Below are positions 50,202 to 58,372 of a stretch of 64,000 bases of DNA, one piece after another (position 1 is the stretch's first letter; every line of letters starts with the position of its first letter). Source of the DNA: a virus; IMG/VR virus record IMGVR_UViG_3300012363_000001, positions 1 to 64,000 of that record. The stretch is one strand, 5' to 3'. The position numbers were made by a program, and so were the translations under genes. The notes below the pieces were generated by a model. It ran no database searches. It saw nothing but the letters and a program-made list of their open reading frames with translations, and had not been told where the DNA came from.

Positions 50202-51049
50202 GATATCCTCCGAAGTCCTTCGAAGGACCGGTTTTCGTTGGGAAGGAAATACCGGTACTGCATCCAACCCCGGAAGTTGCCAGAGCCAGTCTCATCATCT
50301 ATCGCGGGCCTGGCTTGGTGTTCGAACGGCGAGACGTGGCCATTGTTTTTCAGCTGGTCATGAAGCTCTATATCTCTACCCAGATTATGGGTTGTCCCGT
50401 CGTGGTTTACAAGCGAAACTCGGGCGCATCGGGCTACACTAACTTTCATGGCATTCGGGAACAGGAGAATACGACGGTCTTCCTCGCTGATATACGGAAG
50501 ATGCCAGTTAATTTCTTCATCGGCCCAGGAGGGTTCGCGAGAGACTGGGGTGCTGGCATTGTGGGCTTCGAGCATAGTATCAGCCAGCACCTTCATTTCC
50601 GGTTGGGCCATTTTGTCTGTTCGCAGAGCGTAAAAGTTTTCCCATTCAGTGCCTGTACAGACAACATGCGCGTTCATCCATAACTCGACTAATCTGTTAC
50701 TGAGTTGCTTATGGATTCCATTGTAGTCGAACCATTCTGCCTCGTGGACAGCATCGTCCCGGAACCGAAGCCAACGCCTGATGGCAATATCTTTGACTCC
50801 GCCGGAAATCTCTTCCTCAGCCAACATGCCCGGTTGATTCTTGCCCCAGAACACCGGCATTGCGGGGTCTTCTCTGACCATCTGCAGTACCTTCTTGACC
50901 GGGATGGCCCGGCTGGAACTTGCATTCCGGCTCAAGGCCCGATGAGTGTTGAACTCAGCCAAGATGAAACGCGGAAACTTCAGCTGAAAGGTCGTCAGCC
51001 GATGGCCATTGGCGATGCTGTCGGCAAGAACTTTGGCTTCAATGGCCAT
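50198..51049 (-). CDS. thyX: FAD-dependent thymidylate synthase ThyX
   Basis: 283 aa. ThyX hallmark FNTHRALSRNASSSRAIP near residue 35-52 and later QARPAIDDETGSGNFRGW and an LPNENRSFEGL end. It makes dTMP from dUMP using methylene-tetrahydrofolate and FADH2/NADPH, with dNMP kinase acting next in the pathway. It lies inside a leftward operon of unknown genes. Confidence 0.93.
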   Translation of the reverse strand: MAIEAKVLADSIANGHRLTTFQLKFPRFILAEFNTHRALSRNASSSRAIPVKKVLQMVREDPAMPVFWGKNQPGMLAEEEISGGVKDIAIRRWLRFRDDAVHEAEWFDYNGIHKQLSNRLVELWMNAHVVCTGTEWENFYALRTDKMAQPEMKVLADTMLEAHNASTPVSREPSWADEEINWHLPYISEEDRRILLFPNAMKVSVARCARVSLVNHDGTTHNLGRDIELHDQLKNNGHVSPFEHQARPAIDDETGSGNFRGWMQYRYFLPNENRSFEGLRRIS

Positions 51050-51052
51050 TGT

Positions 51053-51808
51053 CTACTCACGATTGCGGAAGGAGCCCCCGAAACGATAGCGGCCCAAGAG
51101 GAAAAACCAATTGTAAACCCGAGTCCAAAAACTGACCGGAATAATCTTACCACCGAGCGAAGTCGCAGTCTGTTCCGAGGTCTTGGGCTCAACTTTGAAG
51201 CTGGTAAGCCTGTGATTCTTGTCGACATCGACGATATACGTTCCTGGGTCAATGCGGGCCTGGGCCGAATAGCCCTCAAAAGCAGCAGCGAGTGTATTAG
51301 GAACATCAACCGACCCCCCGCTAACTTCATCGATTTCCGTGGTCATGTGATTTAACCTGGGATAGGCCCCACCACGAAGCTGAGCCGCAAGCTCAACCTC
51401 TTTCTGAAGTTCTGCGTTAATGGCTTCCAGGCGCTTCAGCTCTTCAGAGTGCTTGCCACGTCGGCGCACAAACTTGGCGTAGTTTTTGCCAAGTTTCTCT
51501 CGGAGTAGATTCTCAACGAAAACAAACTCCTGAACATTACCTCGGCCAAGAGCATCGCGAAGACTGACAAGGTACTGAGCATCAATATCACTGAGAGGGC
51601 CTTTTGCTGCCATTCCTTCAAGATTGGCAATTTGGAGCCTAACCCAAGCTGGCGAACCCTCCGCAATGTCACCGGTAAAATCCAGCGGATAGCCTTGCTG
51701 TTGGGCTCGCGCCACGAAATCCTGCACTTCGTCAAAATCCAGTTTCTTCGCTTCTTGCTGTTCCATTTCAATCTCCGGGTCTTCGATGCAGTCGTACTTT
51801 CCAAACAT
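51053..51808 (-). CDS. Hypothetical protein with hydrophobic C-terminus
   Basis: 251 aa: acidic helical first half, then a beta-rich part and a C-terminal Trp/Phe-rich segment (FWTRVYNWFFLLGRY) that could touch a membrane. The ATG at 51808 lies 6 bases after a -10 box; ATG 51766 is an alternative internal start. Confidence 0.65.
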   Translation of the reverse strand: MFGKYDCIEDPEIEMEQQEAKKLDFDEVQDFVARAQQQGYPLDFTGDIAEGSPAWVRLQIANLEGMAAKGPLSDIDAQYLVSLRDALGRGNVQEFVFVENLLREKLGKNYAKFVRRRGKHSEELKRLEAINAELQKEVELAAQLRGGAYPRLNHMTTEIDEVSGGSVDVPNTLAAAFEGYSAQARIDPGTYIVDVDKNHRLTSFKVEPKTSEQTATSLGGKIIPVSFWTRVYNWFFLLGRYRFGGSFRNRE

Positions 51809-51814
51809 GCGCGT

Positions 51815-51823
51815 AGTATATCA
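51815..51823 (-). promoter_or_regulatory. Extended -10 box, leaderless type
   Basis: Minus strand TGA-TATACT, then 6 bases, then ATG 51808. Confidence 0.5.
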
Positions 51824-52243
51824 CAACCTGCGGCCGGCCGTGGACCAAGGCGAGACTCGGTGATAATATTCTTGGAGTTCCTCGGGTGTCATTTCCCTGG
51901 ACATCGTGCAGCCAAGCTTCTCGTCAAAGTACAGCTTCCAGACCATTTCCAAGTCGGGAGCGTTGACGTAAAAATATTCGGCCAAATACGCCTTCCAGCC
52001 CAAAGTTGGCTGCCCGGTTATAAGGACACGCTGATTCCACTGATGCTCGTCGCAGATATACCCCTTCCAACGTGGGCACGGAGACTTGGCGTTGTGGACC
52101 CCGTGGTTGTTGGTACAGTCAAAATAGTCCGTGACCGGGTCGTAGAAAACGCGCTGGTCACATTTCTTGTGGAAGACCTCGGTGCCGGGGTCTGATTTGA
52201 GCTTTTCCAGGTCAATTCCAGTTGCACTCCGGCGCGTGGTCAT
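51821..52243 (-). CDS. Hypothetical Cys/His-containing protein
   Basis: 140 aa. KKCDQRV, FDCTNNHG and PCPRWKGYICDEH could form a zinc site. No family named. Confidence 0.65.
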   Translation of the reverse strand: MTTRRSATGIDLEKLKSDPGTEVFHKKCDQRVFYDPVTDYFDCTNNHGVHNAKSPCPRWKGYICDEHQWNQRVLITGQPTLGWKAYLAEYFYVNAPDLEMVWKLYFDEKLGCTMSREMTPEELQEYYHRVSPWSTAGRRL

Positions 52244-52374
52244 TTTTCAGTCCCCAGAAGATTGGTTACAATCGCACAGAGACGTTTGAAGCCGTCTGGC
52301 AACGCCAGGTGAATGTCGTTGCCTTGAATTTCATGTTTACATCGAGCACAGACACGAATTTCTTTAGTGTCCAT
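52240..52374 (-). CDS. Small zinc-binding protein (44 aa)
   Basis: CARCKHEI near the start, ATGA overlap with the next gene and 11-base overlap with the previous one. No ribosome site of note. Confidence 0.5.
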   Translation of the reverse strand: MDTKEIRVCARCKHEIQGNDIHLALPDGFKRLCAIVTNLLGTEK

Positions 52375-52975
52375 AGTTGAACCCTAGCAGAAAGGTTCGA
52401 GGCTTCCCAAAGATGGGCTTGTACTCGACCTCGGTGTCGTACGAACCGCAGCAGCCGCTGTCCCGGGCGCGCTTATACCTCCGGACTTCCCCATTTTTCT
52501 TTTTGTCCGCCCAGCGCCAGTTGTTATTGCAGTGGTCACCGTGCTCTTTGACAAGGTCACGGAGTTCATCCTGAATCCAGAAATCAATCTTCGGACCATA
52601 CTTCGGGCGTGGAGGATTCTCCAATTGATACTTGGCGCGCATTCGACGGATAGCCTTTGCCGGCATATAAACCACAGTCTTCATCACCGGAACTTGCCGA
52701 GTCCGAGTCGTGGCGTAGTCCCAAGTCGAAGGTATACGCTCTTCCTTGTAATGGTCCAATTCTTGCTCGCGCAGGGGCAACGCTTCAGCATTTGCGCGCC
52801 TGGTGATTTCTGCCCAATAGTTCGGATACAACCTGACATCCCGGTCCAAGTAAATATCTATCTTGTTTATCCACTCATTGAATGGGATTTTCTTTTGCTC
52901 CCAGGTCCTTTGCGGAATCTTCGAACAAGCGTTGGCGTCTTGGTCCCAACGGATTTTGGCTTCAATATCACCCAC
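52364..52975 (-). CDS. Hypothetical basic protein
   Basis: 203 aa, Arg/Lys/Trp-rich, with RDSGCCGSYDTE and a conserved-looking FLLGFNYGH end. Probably nucleic-acid associated; family unknown. Confidence 0.65.
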   Translation of the reverse strand: MGDIEAKIRWDQDANACSKIPQRTWEQKKIPFNEWINKIDIYLDRDVRLYPNYWAEITRRANAEALPLREQELDHYKEERIPSTWDYATTRTRQVPVMKTVVYMPAKAIRRMRAKYQLENPPRPKYGPKIDFWIQDELRDLVKEHGDHCNNNWRWADKKKNGEVRRYKRARDSGCCGSYDTEVEYKPIFGKPRTFLLGFNYGH

Positions 52976-53183
52976 GGTAAGAAGCCTTCAATTGTTCTTG
53001 AGCCACGGTCTCGGCAATTTCCGCCAAGCGCTGAATGACTTTTTTCGTGTTGACGCTATACTCTTCCCAGCGAGCATCCTCACAAAGGATACCATTAAAA
53101 AGCAAAGGACCTGCGTTCTTCTCCAACAATGCCTTCATGGCATCGCGACGAAAAGCATCGAGTCGTTCTTCTGCAGTGGCCAT
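52968..53183 (-). CDS. Hypothetical helical protein
   Basis: 71 aa. The ribosome site GGAG is the 3' arm of a 6-bp hairpin (CTCCTAGCTTAGGAG, 53191-53205), so initiation may be regulated. Confidence 0.6.
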   Translation of the reverse strand: MATAEERLDAFRRDAMKALLEKNAGPLLFNGILCEDARWEEYSVNTKKVIQRLAEIAETVAQEQLKASYRG

Positions 53184-53215
53184 GATAGTCTCCTAAGCTA
53201 GGAGTTTACCACAGT

Positions 53216-53671
53216 CTACGGTTTTACCTCAACCGGTTTTGGCTCTTCCGAGACTTGGTCGTAGTTCACGGCCGCGTGCTTCTTGAAATACAACCGGACC
53301 TTCCGGATGACGGCATCAGAAATATTATTGTCATTGAGAATGTCCCGCCAATCATGCAGCGGAACTTCTCCAAAGCCTTTCGGATTCCGATACCCGAGGA
53401 TGAAAATTGGCGGGTCCGAGTAGATGTGCATTCCCTCGTCCAGAACCGACGGTAGAATTTCCAGGACCCCGTCTTCTTCATCGGTCCTGTGAGTTATCTC
53501 CACGGTGTCCACGACCGCATTGACGTCAGAGCTGCAGTAGCGAACCACTCCCAGATGGTCTTTGAAGGCTCTGAGATTCCGCCGGACGGCAAGAATCTTT
53601 TCAACCCGGGGCAAAATCAGAGCCGCAGTCTCGCGTAGCTCTTTCAAGTGCTCTGTCAGGTCGAGAAACAT
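53216..53671 (-). CDS. Hypothetical protein
   Basis: 151 aa: helical start, alpha/beta middle (SDPPIFILGYRNP). No known motif. AGGGAG precedes the ATG, with a CAATCT element 18 bases upstream. Confidence 0.65.
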   Translation of the reverse strand: MFLDLTEHLKELRETAALILPRVEKILAVRRNLRAFKDHLGVVRYCSSDVNAVVDTVEITHRTDEEDGVLEILPSVLDEGMHIYSDPPIFILGYRNPKGFGEVPLHDWRDILNDNNISDAVIRKVRLYFKKHAAVNYDQVSEEPKPVEVKP

Positions 53672-53680
53672 TCACGCTCC

Positions 53681-54016
53681 CTAAAGGATAGATTGACTCC
53701 CGGGCGAAGCGGAGATTGTGTCAGAGAGCAACTGGACGCCTTTATCTTCCTTGAAACTCATCACGTGTTTTCCGCCGATGTGCACAGCCCAGAACAGAGG
53801 ACACTTACAGTCCGGGCGGTAATGATTGTTGTCGGCAAAATGTCGATGACTGATGTCCTTGAAAAAACGGAACTTCTTCATGGCCTCGCGGGTTTTGTCA
53901 AGTGGGTAGAAGTGAGGTATGCCCTGACCGTCAGCAAATTTCTTGACCTCAGCGCAGGTACACTCACAGTAGAATATACGGTGCCGCGGAGGGCCTATTG
54001 ACAAAAAATATTCCAC
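53681..54016 (-). CDS. Cys/His-containing hypothetical protein
   Basis: 111 aa from GTG 54016. CECTCAE, then HRHFADNNHYRPDCKCP and HIGGKH could bind metal. The frame is open to 54349, but that region is the reverse of 54056-54340, so the short form is preferred; TTG 54004 is another possible start. Confidence 0.55.
   Translation of the reverse strand: MEYFLSIGPPRHRIFYCECTCAEVKKFADGQGIPHFYPLDKTREAMKKFRFFKDISHRHFADNNHYRPDCKCPLFWAVHIGGKHVMSFKEDKGVQLLSDTISASPGSQSIL
53690..53695 (-). promoter_or_regulatory. CAATCT element before 53216-53671
   Basis: GGAGTCAATCTATCCTTTAG on the minus strand, 18 bases before the ATG, inside the 3' end of the upstream gene. Confidence 0.35.
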
Positions 54017-54028
54017 GTTGGATAAAGA
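53998..54028 (+). promoter_or_regulatory. TTGACA-AAAAATATT promoter
   Basis: TTGACA at 53998-54003, then AAAAATATT and GATAAA (17-base spacing) or TAAAGA (19). Precedes 54056-54340. Confidence 0.55.
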
Positions 54029-54055
54029 GTCTACCACAAACGCCTGGAGAGCCAA

Positions 54056-54340
54056 ATGGCAAAGTTGAACGCGCGGGGCAGAACGGAGTTGGTCAGATTG
54101 AGCAAAGTCCGCGAGGACCCCACCGACGACCTCACGAACTGGAGTCGAACCACGGTCGCGCTGATGAGCGATGGTTCTATCCTCCGGAAGCGCGACATCC
54201 GGTTCTCGTCCGATGGCCGCCGGCACAGCTACGGTTGGAAGAAGTTTGGCAAGATGCGGGACGCGGTTGCAGTCCCCGCCGAGGCCCTCCTCAAACAATT
54301 CGTCGACGCCTACCTGAAAGTGGGATATACCCGTGAGTAG
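54056..54340 (+). CDS. Hypothetical protein
   Basis: 94 aa with GGAG site. Basic; RTTVALMSDGSILRKRDIRF has a strand-rich pattern. Unknown family. Confidence 0.65.
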   Translation: MAKLNARGRTELVRLSKVREDPTDDLTNWSRTTVALMSDGSILRKRDIRFSSDGRRHSYGWKKFGKMRDAVAVPAEALLKQFVDAYLKVGYTRE

Positions 54341-54677
54341 CAAAGTCATCTATCTCCATGGAGAGAATCGCCTGGCCGTCACTGTCCATGGTCGAGACCT
54401 ATCCGGCACTGAATTGGCCGAGCTTGTAGACGAGTTCGTGAACAAGGCCAACGAGAGCGACATGAAGGAGTTTGCCGAGCAATTGACGACCCGGACCCAT
54501 CGAACCCTACAGCAGAAGGCGATGAGGTTATTCCTGGTCGCTATTGAGGCCTGGGCTGACATCTTCGAGAAGGGCTCGGGGTGGTACGACCCCCGCAATG
54601 AGGCCACGGTCAAGCTCGCGGCCAAGATTGTGAAGGCGACCGGCGACAAGTACGACCGTTTTCTACCCCTCATCTAA
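54333..54677 (+). CDS. Hypothetical protein
   Basis: 114 aa from GTG 54333 (8-base overlap). Short beta hairpin at the start, then helical. No motif. Confidence 0.65.
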   Translation: MSSKVIYLHGENRLAVTVHGRDLSGTELAELVDEFVNKANESDMKEFAEQLTTRTHRTLQQKAMRLFLVAIEAWADIFEKGSGWYDPRNEATVKLAAKIVKATGDKYDRFLPLI

Positions 54678-54685
54678 GGTCTGAC

Positions 54686-55201
54686 ATGCCCGCTAATCCT
54701 ATGCCAATTGACGACTTCTATCAACAGGGCTCCGGTCGTCTCATCGCACCCGGTCACACGTCAGACATTTTCAACCCACTGACGCTCCCGAAACTCGTGA
54801 CCAGACTCGCGAGGAAAATCCGCCGCCTGCAGGCAACCCACGGAGTCAATACCTTGGCCGGTTGCGGTCAATCCGGACTCATCATCGCCATCCTGGGGTA
54901 CAAGCTCAAGCTCCCGATTCTATCTGTACGCAAGGAAAGGGATGACTCCCACGACAGCCACAGGGTGAACGGATTCGCGTCCGACGGGACCCGTTATCTC
55001 ATCGTGGATGACCTCATCGACACCGGCCGTACAGTCAAGCGCATCTACACCTCCATCAAGAAAACTTCCGCAGACTACGGGGTGACCGACATCAAGCCCG
55101 TTGGAATCCTGCTCTACCACAGCTGCTACGGTAGCCCCTACACCTTGGAACACGACGCGAACTTGAAGCCCGTGGTCCAAGTCCCCACATTCGGCAGTTG
55201 A
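54686..55201 (+). CDS. Phosphoribosyltransferase-like protein
   Basis: 171 aa. YLIVDDLIDTGRTVKRIY is the PRPP-binding signature of type I phosphoribosyltransferases; NTLAGCGQSGLIIAILGYKL is the upstream strand-helix. Probably transfers ribose-phosphate to a base; substrate not readable. Confidence 0.82.
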   Translation: MPANPMPIDDFYQQGSGRLIAPGHTSDIFNPLTLPKLVTRLARKIRRLQATHGVNTLAGCGQSGLIIAILGYKLKLPILSVRKERDDSHDSHRVNGFASDGTRYLIVDDLIDTGRTVKRIYTSIKKTSADYGVTDIKPVGILLYHSCYGSPYTLEHDANLKPVVQVPTFGS

Positions 55202-55226
55202 CAAAAATATTTTCGCTTGCTAAAGA
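55198..55226 (+). promoter_or_regulatory. TTGACA-AAAATATT promoter
   Basis: TTGACA (55198-55203), 17-base spacer beginning AAAATATT, TAAAGA (55221-55226). Followed by AAGGA and ATG 55234. Confidence 0.6.
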
Positions 55227-55233
55227 AGGAACC

Positions 55234-55707
55234 ATGAAAACGAGAGACGTTCCACCACTCAAGGGCATCGTGGCCTTCGCGGAATGGTCATCGAATGATG
55301 ACCTAACGGCGGCAATATGGCCCAAAGTCATCCCATTCCCGGCGCCTATTACCGACGGTCGAGTCCGCTTCGACGTTAGCTGGCACCAGGACGGCACTAT
55401 CAAGAAGCTGGTCGGCTTGGTCATTGAAGTCGCGCGCAACGGCTTGCGAGTCTACGGTCTACGGTATCTGCAAAGACCGCAAATGAGCGGACATGACGTT
55501 GAGGGTCGAGTGAATGTCGGGGGCAAGAACTACCGGGCGTTCACTTCCACCAGAGACTTCCTAGTCGAAGGCCAGCCAGTAACCGCAGCCGTGCTCTACC
55601 TCTGCCGGCCGACGGAGACAGCCAAGGCCCGCAACCAGAGGCTATCCAAGGGAATCGGCAAGCTCATCACGGACCTGAAAAAACTCGAAGCTGAAGGGAC
55701 GGCATAA
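55234..55707 (+). CDS. Hypothetical protein
   Basis: 157 aa from ATG 55234 (AAGGA). Alpha/beta, ending in a Lys-rich helix. No family recognised. Confidence 0.65.
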   Translation: MKTRDVPPLKGIVAFAEWSSNDDLTAAIWPKVIPFPAPITDGRVRFDVSWHQDGTIKKLVGLVIEVARNGLRVYGLRYLQRPQMSGHDVEGRVNVGGKNYRAFTSTRDFLVEGQPVTAAVLYLCRPTETAKARNQRLSKGIGKLITDLKKLEAEGTA

Positions 55708-55710
55708 CCA

Positions 55711-55968
55711 ATGTGGCTGATTAAACAGACGCGGGACGGCGGAGCGTTCATGGTGCTTCGAGAGACCTCGGGCGATGGCTGTACTGAATTCCTGGCTGTC
55801 TTCAAAACTGCGACGGATGCTCAAAGGTTCATTGACGAGAACCAGTATCTACCAGAAGACGAAGTCAGCGTCCTCAAGCGCATGCAGAGCATGTTCCAGA
55901 GCTGGGACAACGGCACCGTCATTAGTCAAGCCAAAGGTACCAGGATTTCTTTTAAGATGGACTTATAG
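55711..55968 (+). CDS. Hypothetical protein
   Basis: 85 aa, small alpha/beta. Its TAG stop lies over the first two bases of tRNA-Met. Confidence 0.65.
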   Translation: MWLIKQTRDGGAFMVLRETSGDGCTEFLAVFKTATDAQRFIDENQYLPEDEVSVLKRMQSMFQSWDNGTVISQAKGTRISFKMDL

Positions 55969-56040
55969 CAGCCGAGTGGAACGGATAACCAACGCGGGCC
56001 TCATAAGCCTGAGATATCGGTTCGACTCCCGGGGCTGCTA
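55967..56040 (+). tRNA. tRNA-Met/Ile2 (anticodon CAU)
   Basis: Acceptor AGCAGCC/GGCTGCT with discriminator A; anticodon arm CGGGC-CTCATAA-GCCTG. The T-loop TTCGACT is normal but its stem has two mismatches (ATCGG/CCCGG), so the tRNA may be weakened. It overlaps the upstream stop codon. Confidence 0.7.
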
Positions 56041-56041
56041 C

Positions 56042-56070
56042 TTGACAAAAATATTATCTTCGGATAAAAC
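56042..56070 (+). promoter_or_regulatory. TTGACA-AAAATATT promoter
   Basis: TTGACA (56042-56047), 17-base spacer beginning AAAATATT, TAAAAC (56065-56070); starts right after tRNA-Met. Confidence 0.6.
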
Positions 56071-56077
56071 CAGAATC

Positions 56078-56350
56078 ATGGCTAAGCGCCTTGCAGTCAC
56101 AGCCGGCGACCTGACCGTCGCCACGCCACAATCCAACGGCGGCTACATCATCTTCCAGGACACTGGCCTCATGGGTCATACCTGGACGTCGGTGGGCTAT
56201 GCCCGGAACCGCGATGAGGTTCTCTACTTCTATCCCAAGGCCACTATCATGGACGTAGAGGAATTCGTCCGGGTCTGCTCCAGACCGAATTGCCTTCGAA
56301 CTGACACCAATCCTGGCCGGCACTGCCCGGAGCACGCGGAGATTCCATGA
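56078..56350 (+). CDS. Hypothetical protein with Cys/His tail
   Basis: 90 aa. Beta-rich body; tail CSRPNCLRTDTNPGRHCPEH may hold a zinc. The ATG is 7 bases after the -10, so it may be leaderless. Confidence 0.6.
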   Translation: MAKRLAVTAGDLTVATPQSNGGYIIFQDTGLMGHTWTSVGYARNRDEVLYFYPKATIMDVEEFVRVCSRPNCLRTDTNPGRHCPEHAEIP

Positions 56351-56544
56351 CCCCAGATGAAGTTCTCGCCAAAATCAAACGCCCTGGCAATTGGAGCCTG
56401 GCAGAAATCATGGAAATGACCGGTGGGTCTCAGATGGAAGTAGACCACGCTTTGAATATGCACTATCGACCGCGGGTCAAGAAAGGCCAAGCCGGTCCCC
56501 GGTGGAGTGCTGAACGCAACTGCCACCTGTACCCATTCGGATAA
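56347..56544 (+). CDS. Small HTH-like protein
   Basis: 65 aa. WSLAEIMEMTGGSQMEVDHA reads like a helix-turn-helix. ATGA overlap. Possibly a small DNA-binding regulator. Confidence 0.5.
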   Translation: MTPDEVLAKIKRPGNWSLAEIMEMTGGSQMEVDHALNMHYRPRVKKGQAGPRWSAERNCHLYPFG

Positions 56545-56549
56545 ACCCC

Positions 56550-56810
56550 ATGAGCTACTCCCCGAAACCCTGGCGCGGCACCGTCGACATCAAGGTTTTC
56601 CTAAACGATAACACCCTCGACTGGCGGCAGACCGCGGTGAAGATTGCCGGCAAATTGGCGGAGAATCCTACCCTCTTCAAGGACACGGACCTTGACCAGG
56701 ACTTCCGCGACCTGGCTGAAGATTCCGAGGCAGATGTCGAAGACTTTGACAAAAAACTCGACGAGTTGTATGATTTCGCAGACTACTACCGAATCTGGCT
56801 GGGGCCATGA
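56550..56810 (+). CDS. Hypothetical acidic protein
   Basis: 86 aa, very acidic C-terminal half (Asp/Glu every 2-3 residues). No family named. Confidence 0.65.
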   Translation: MSYSPKPWRGTVDIKVFLNDNTLDWRQTAVKIAGKLAENPTLFKDTDLDQDFRDLAEDSEADVEDFDKKLDELYDFADYYRIWLGP

Positions 56811-57172
56811 CCGAATTTAAGAAAAAATTGAACCGATTTTTCCGGGACCTCCGCAAGGAGGGCTTCCTGGCTAAACAGAATTGGATGTGTTGCCTCGGCT
56901 GCGGCTTCGAGGCACTGACCGAGGAAGAACTCAGAGACAAGAAGGGTGTCGTCTTCTACCACAAACAGGATAGCGAACGCCTAGAAGACAGCAAGGAAGT
57001 CTACCTGGCGTTCGACGTCGGCCCCGGGGCATCCGGACTGACACAGAAGAACATCGGCCATCTGGTCTACTGTACCGCCAAGAACTTGAATGGCCTTGTA
57101 GTAGAATGGGACGGCAACCCAGACAACCGTATCCGCATCGCGGAAGGTAGGAGCAGTGTAGCATGGGCATAA
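56807..57172 (+). CDS. DUF6891-like protein
   Basis: 121 aa. LAKQNWMCCLGCG followed by KGVVFYHKQD and GLVVEWDG fits the small DUF6891-type family seen in bacteria and phages; function unknown. Confidence 0.65.
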   Translation: MTEFKKKLNRFFRDLRKEGFLAKQNWMCCLGCGFEALTEEELRDKKGVVFYHKQDSERLEDSKEVYLAFDVGPGASGLTQKNIGHLVYCTAKNLNGLVVEWDGNPDNRIRIAEGRSSVAWA

Positions 57173-57411
57173 TTGGACCAAGAACCCTAGACGACCGAGT
57201 GGATGAACTGTTTGAACGCTTGTTTCCCGAATGGAAATCTCAATTCACGTTTAACCAGGTCACAGAAACTCGGGCCTTGATTCGCGAGCACCTTGACTAT
57301 CTGGTCCGGGGTATCATCGGCAAAGTTGAGTCAGAATTCGACAGTTATGAAAGCAGCGGGTATGCCCGCGAGGCCTTGAAGGAAATTCTCTACCATAAGA
57401 AAGGATTCTAG
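57163..57411 (+). CDS. Hypothetical helical protein
   Basis: 82 aa, helical, 10-base overlap with the previous gene; no motif. Confidence 0.6.
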   Translation: MGIIGPRTLDDRVDELFERLFPEWKSQFTFNQVTETRALIREHLDYLVRGIIGKVESEFDSYESSGYAREALKEILYHKKGF

Positions 57412-57761
57412 TGCGCCTTCTTCTCTTCATGCTTCTCTTGTCGGTGGGCGCCTGCGCGGAAGTCGACTCGCCGCCGGTGGACATCGAAGGTCGACCGATG
57501 AGCGAGCGAGAGCTGGCGATAGTCGAGGTCCAACAGCATTTCGCTGACTCAAAGTTCCTGAGGGCAAAAGTCGATTGCATGCCATTCCGTAGTTGGTTTC
57601 TCTGCGGGGCTGTGCTCGAAGACCCCGAAGCCCTCAGATGGGCAATACTCATCACCTACGTTTGCTATCCTTCGTCGCCATGCCAGGGCTACGACGCGCT
57701 GTTCATTCCGAACGAACTCAATCTCGACCCGGTGGCAAGGGCACTGCAGGAGCTACGCTAA
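57411..57761 (+). CDS. Putative lipoprotein
   Basis: 116 aa from GTG 57411. Signal with lipobox SVGAC (Cys near residue 15). Mature part has four Cys (CMPF, FLCG, VCYPSSPCQ), likely disulfide-bonded outside. Third lipoprotein in this window. Confidence 0.65.
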   Translation: MRLLLFMLLLSVGACAEVDSPPVDIEGRPMSERELAIVEVQQHFADSKFLRAKVDCMPFRSWFLCGAVLEDPEALRWAILITYVCYPSSPCQGYDALFIPNELNLDPVARALQELR

Positions 57762-58372
57762 TGGGCATGTTCGATTCATTCCGCTTCGAGACCCCGCGAC
57801 TATGCCGCAACGGGCATGTGATGCGCGAAGAATGGCAGACCAAGGACCTGGACTGCTCGCTGGACAACTACCGCATCATGGCAGACGGTCGAATTCTAGA
57901 GGAGTGCAACACCGCGGACATCGACAACTGCCGTGCTGCTGGTCTTAATCTCGACCCTCCACGACCGCTCGTAGCTACAGATTCTGCGTATTCTGGGACA
58001 GTTCATATCTACCAAAGTTGCGACAAATGTCCTCAGGCAGGTTCCCATTGGGAGAATTTCTGGCTTGACATCCGCGACGGCCGAGTTTTTCGCATGACTA
58101 CTTTTGCTCCCAACGAAGAGCGTGACGACGGGGAGCGGGAAATATTTTTCACTGCTGTTTCTTCCGCCAGGGTCTACCTTCTCCAAGAGAAAGGTTTGGA
58201 TATTTTGGATGATATCGAGATTCTGGGAGTCTTCCAATCGTGGAAAGGCGCCGCGGAATACGCCGAGCACCATGGTGGCGACATGCTCGACTGGGGGAAA
58301 CACTATACCCAAGGCAGATGGGAAGCTATCGACAGAGAATTTGTCATCATCGAAATGGAGTTGAGACCATGA
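57761..58372 (+). CDS. Hypothetical protein with Cys/His sites
   Basis: 203 aa, TAATG overlap. CRNGHVMREEWQ near the start and SCDKCPQAG in the middle look like metal ligands. No family named; overlaps the exonuclease gene by 4 bases. Confidence 0.65.
   Translation: MGMFDSFRFETPRLCRNGHVMREEWQTKDLDCSLDNYRIMADGRILEECNTADIDNCRAAGLNLDPPRPLVATDSAYSGTVHIYQSCDKCPQAGSHWENFWLDIRDGRVFRMTTFAPNEERDDGEREIFFTAVSSARVYLLQEKGLDILDDIEILGVFQSWKGAAEYAEHHGGDMLDWGKHYTQGRWEAIDREFVIIEMELRP

Noticed and set aside
52240-52260. CAATCT copy before 51821-52243 as a promoter
   Set aside because: It lies within the small zinc-protein gene and is explained by its codons; kept out of the motif list as uncertain.
54017-54349. 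N-terminal extension of the minus gene 53681-54016
   Set aside because: Reads the reverse of a well-supported plus gene with promoter and ribosome site.
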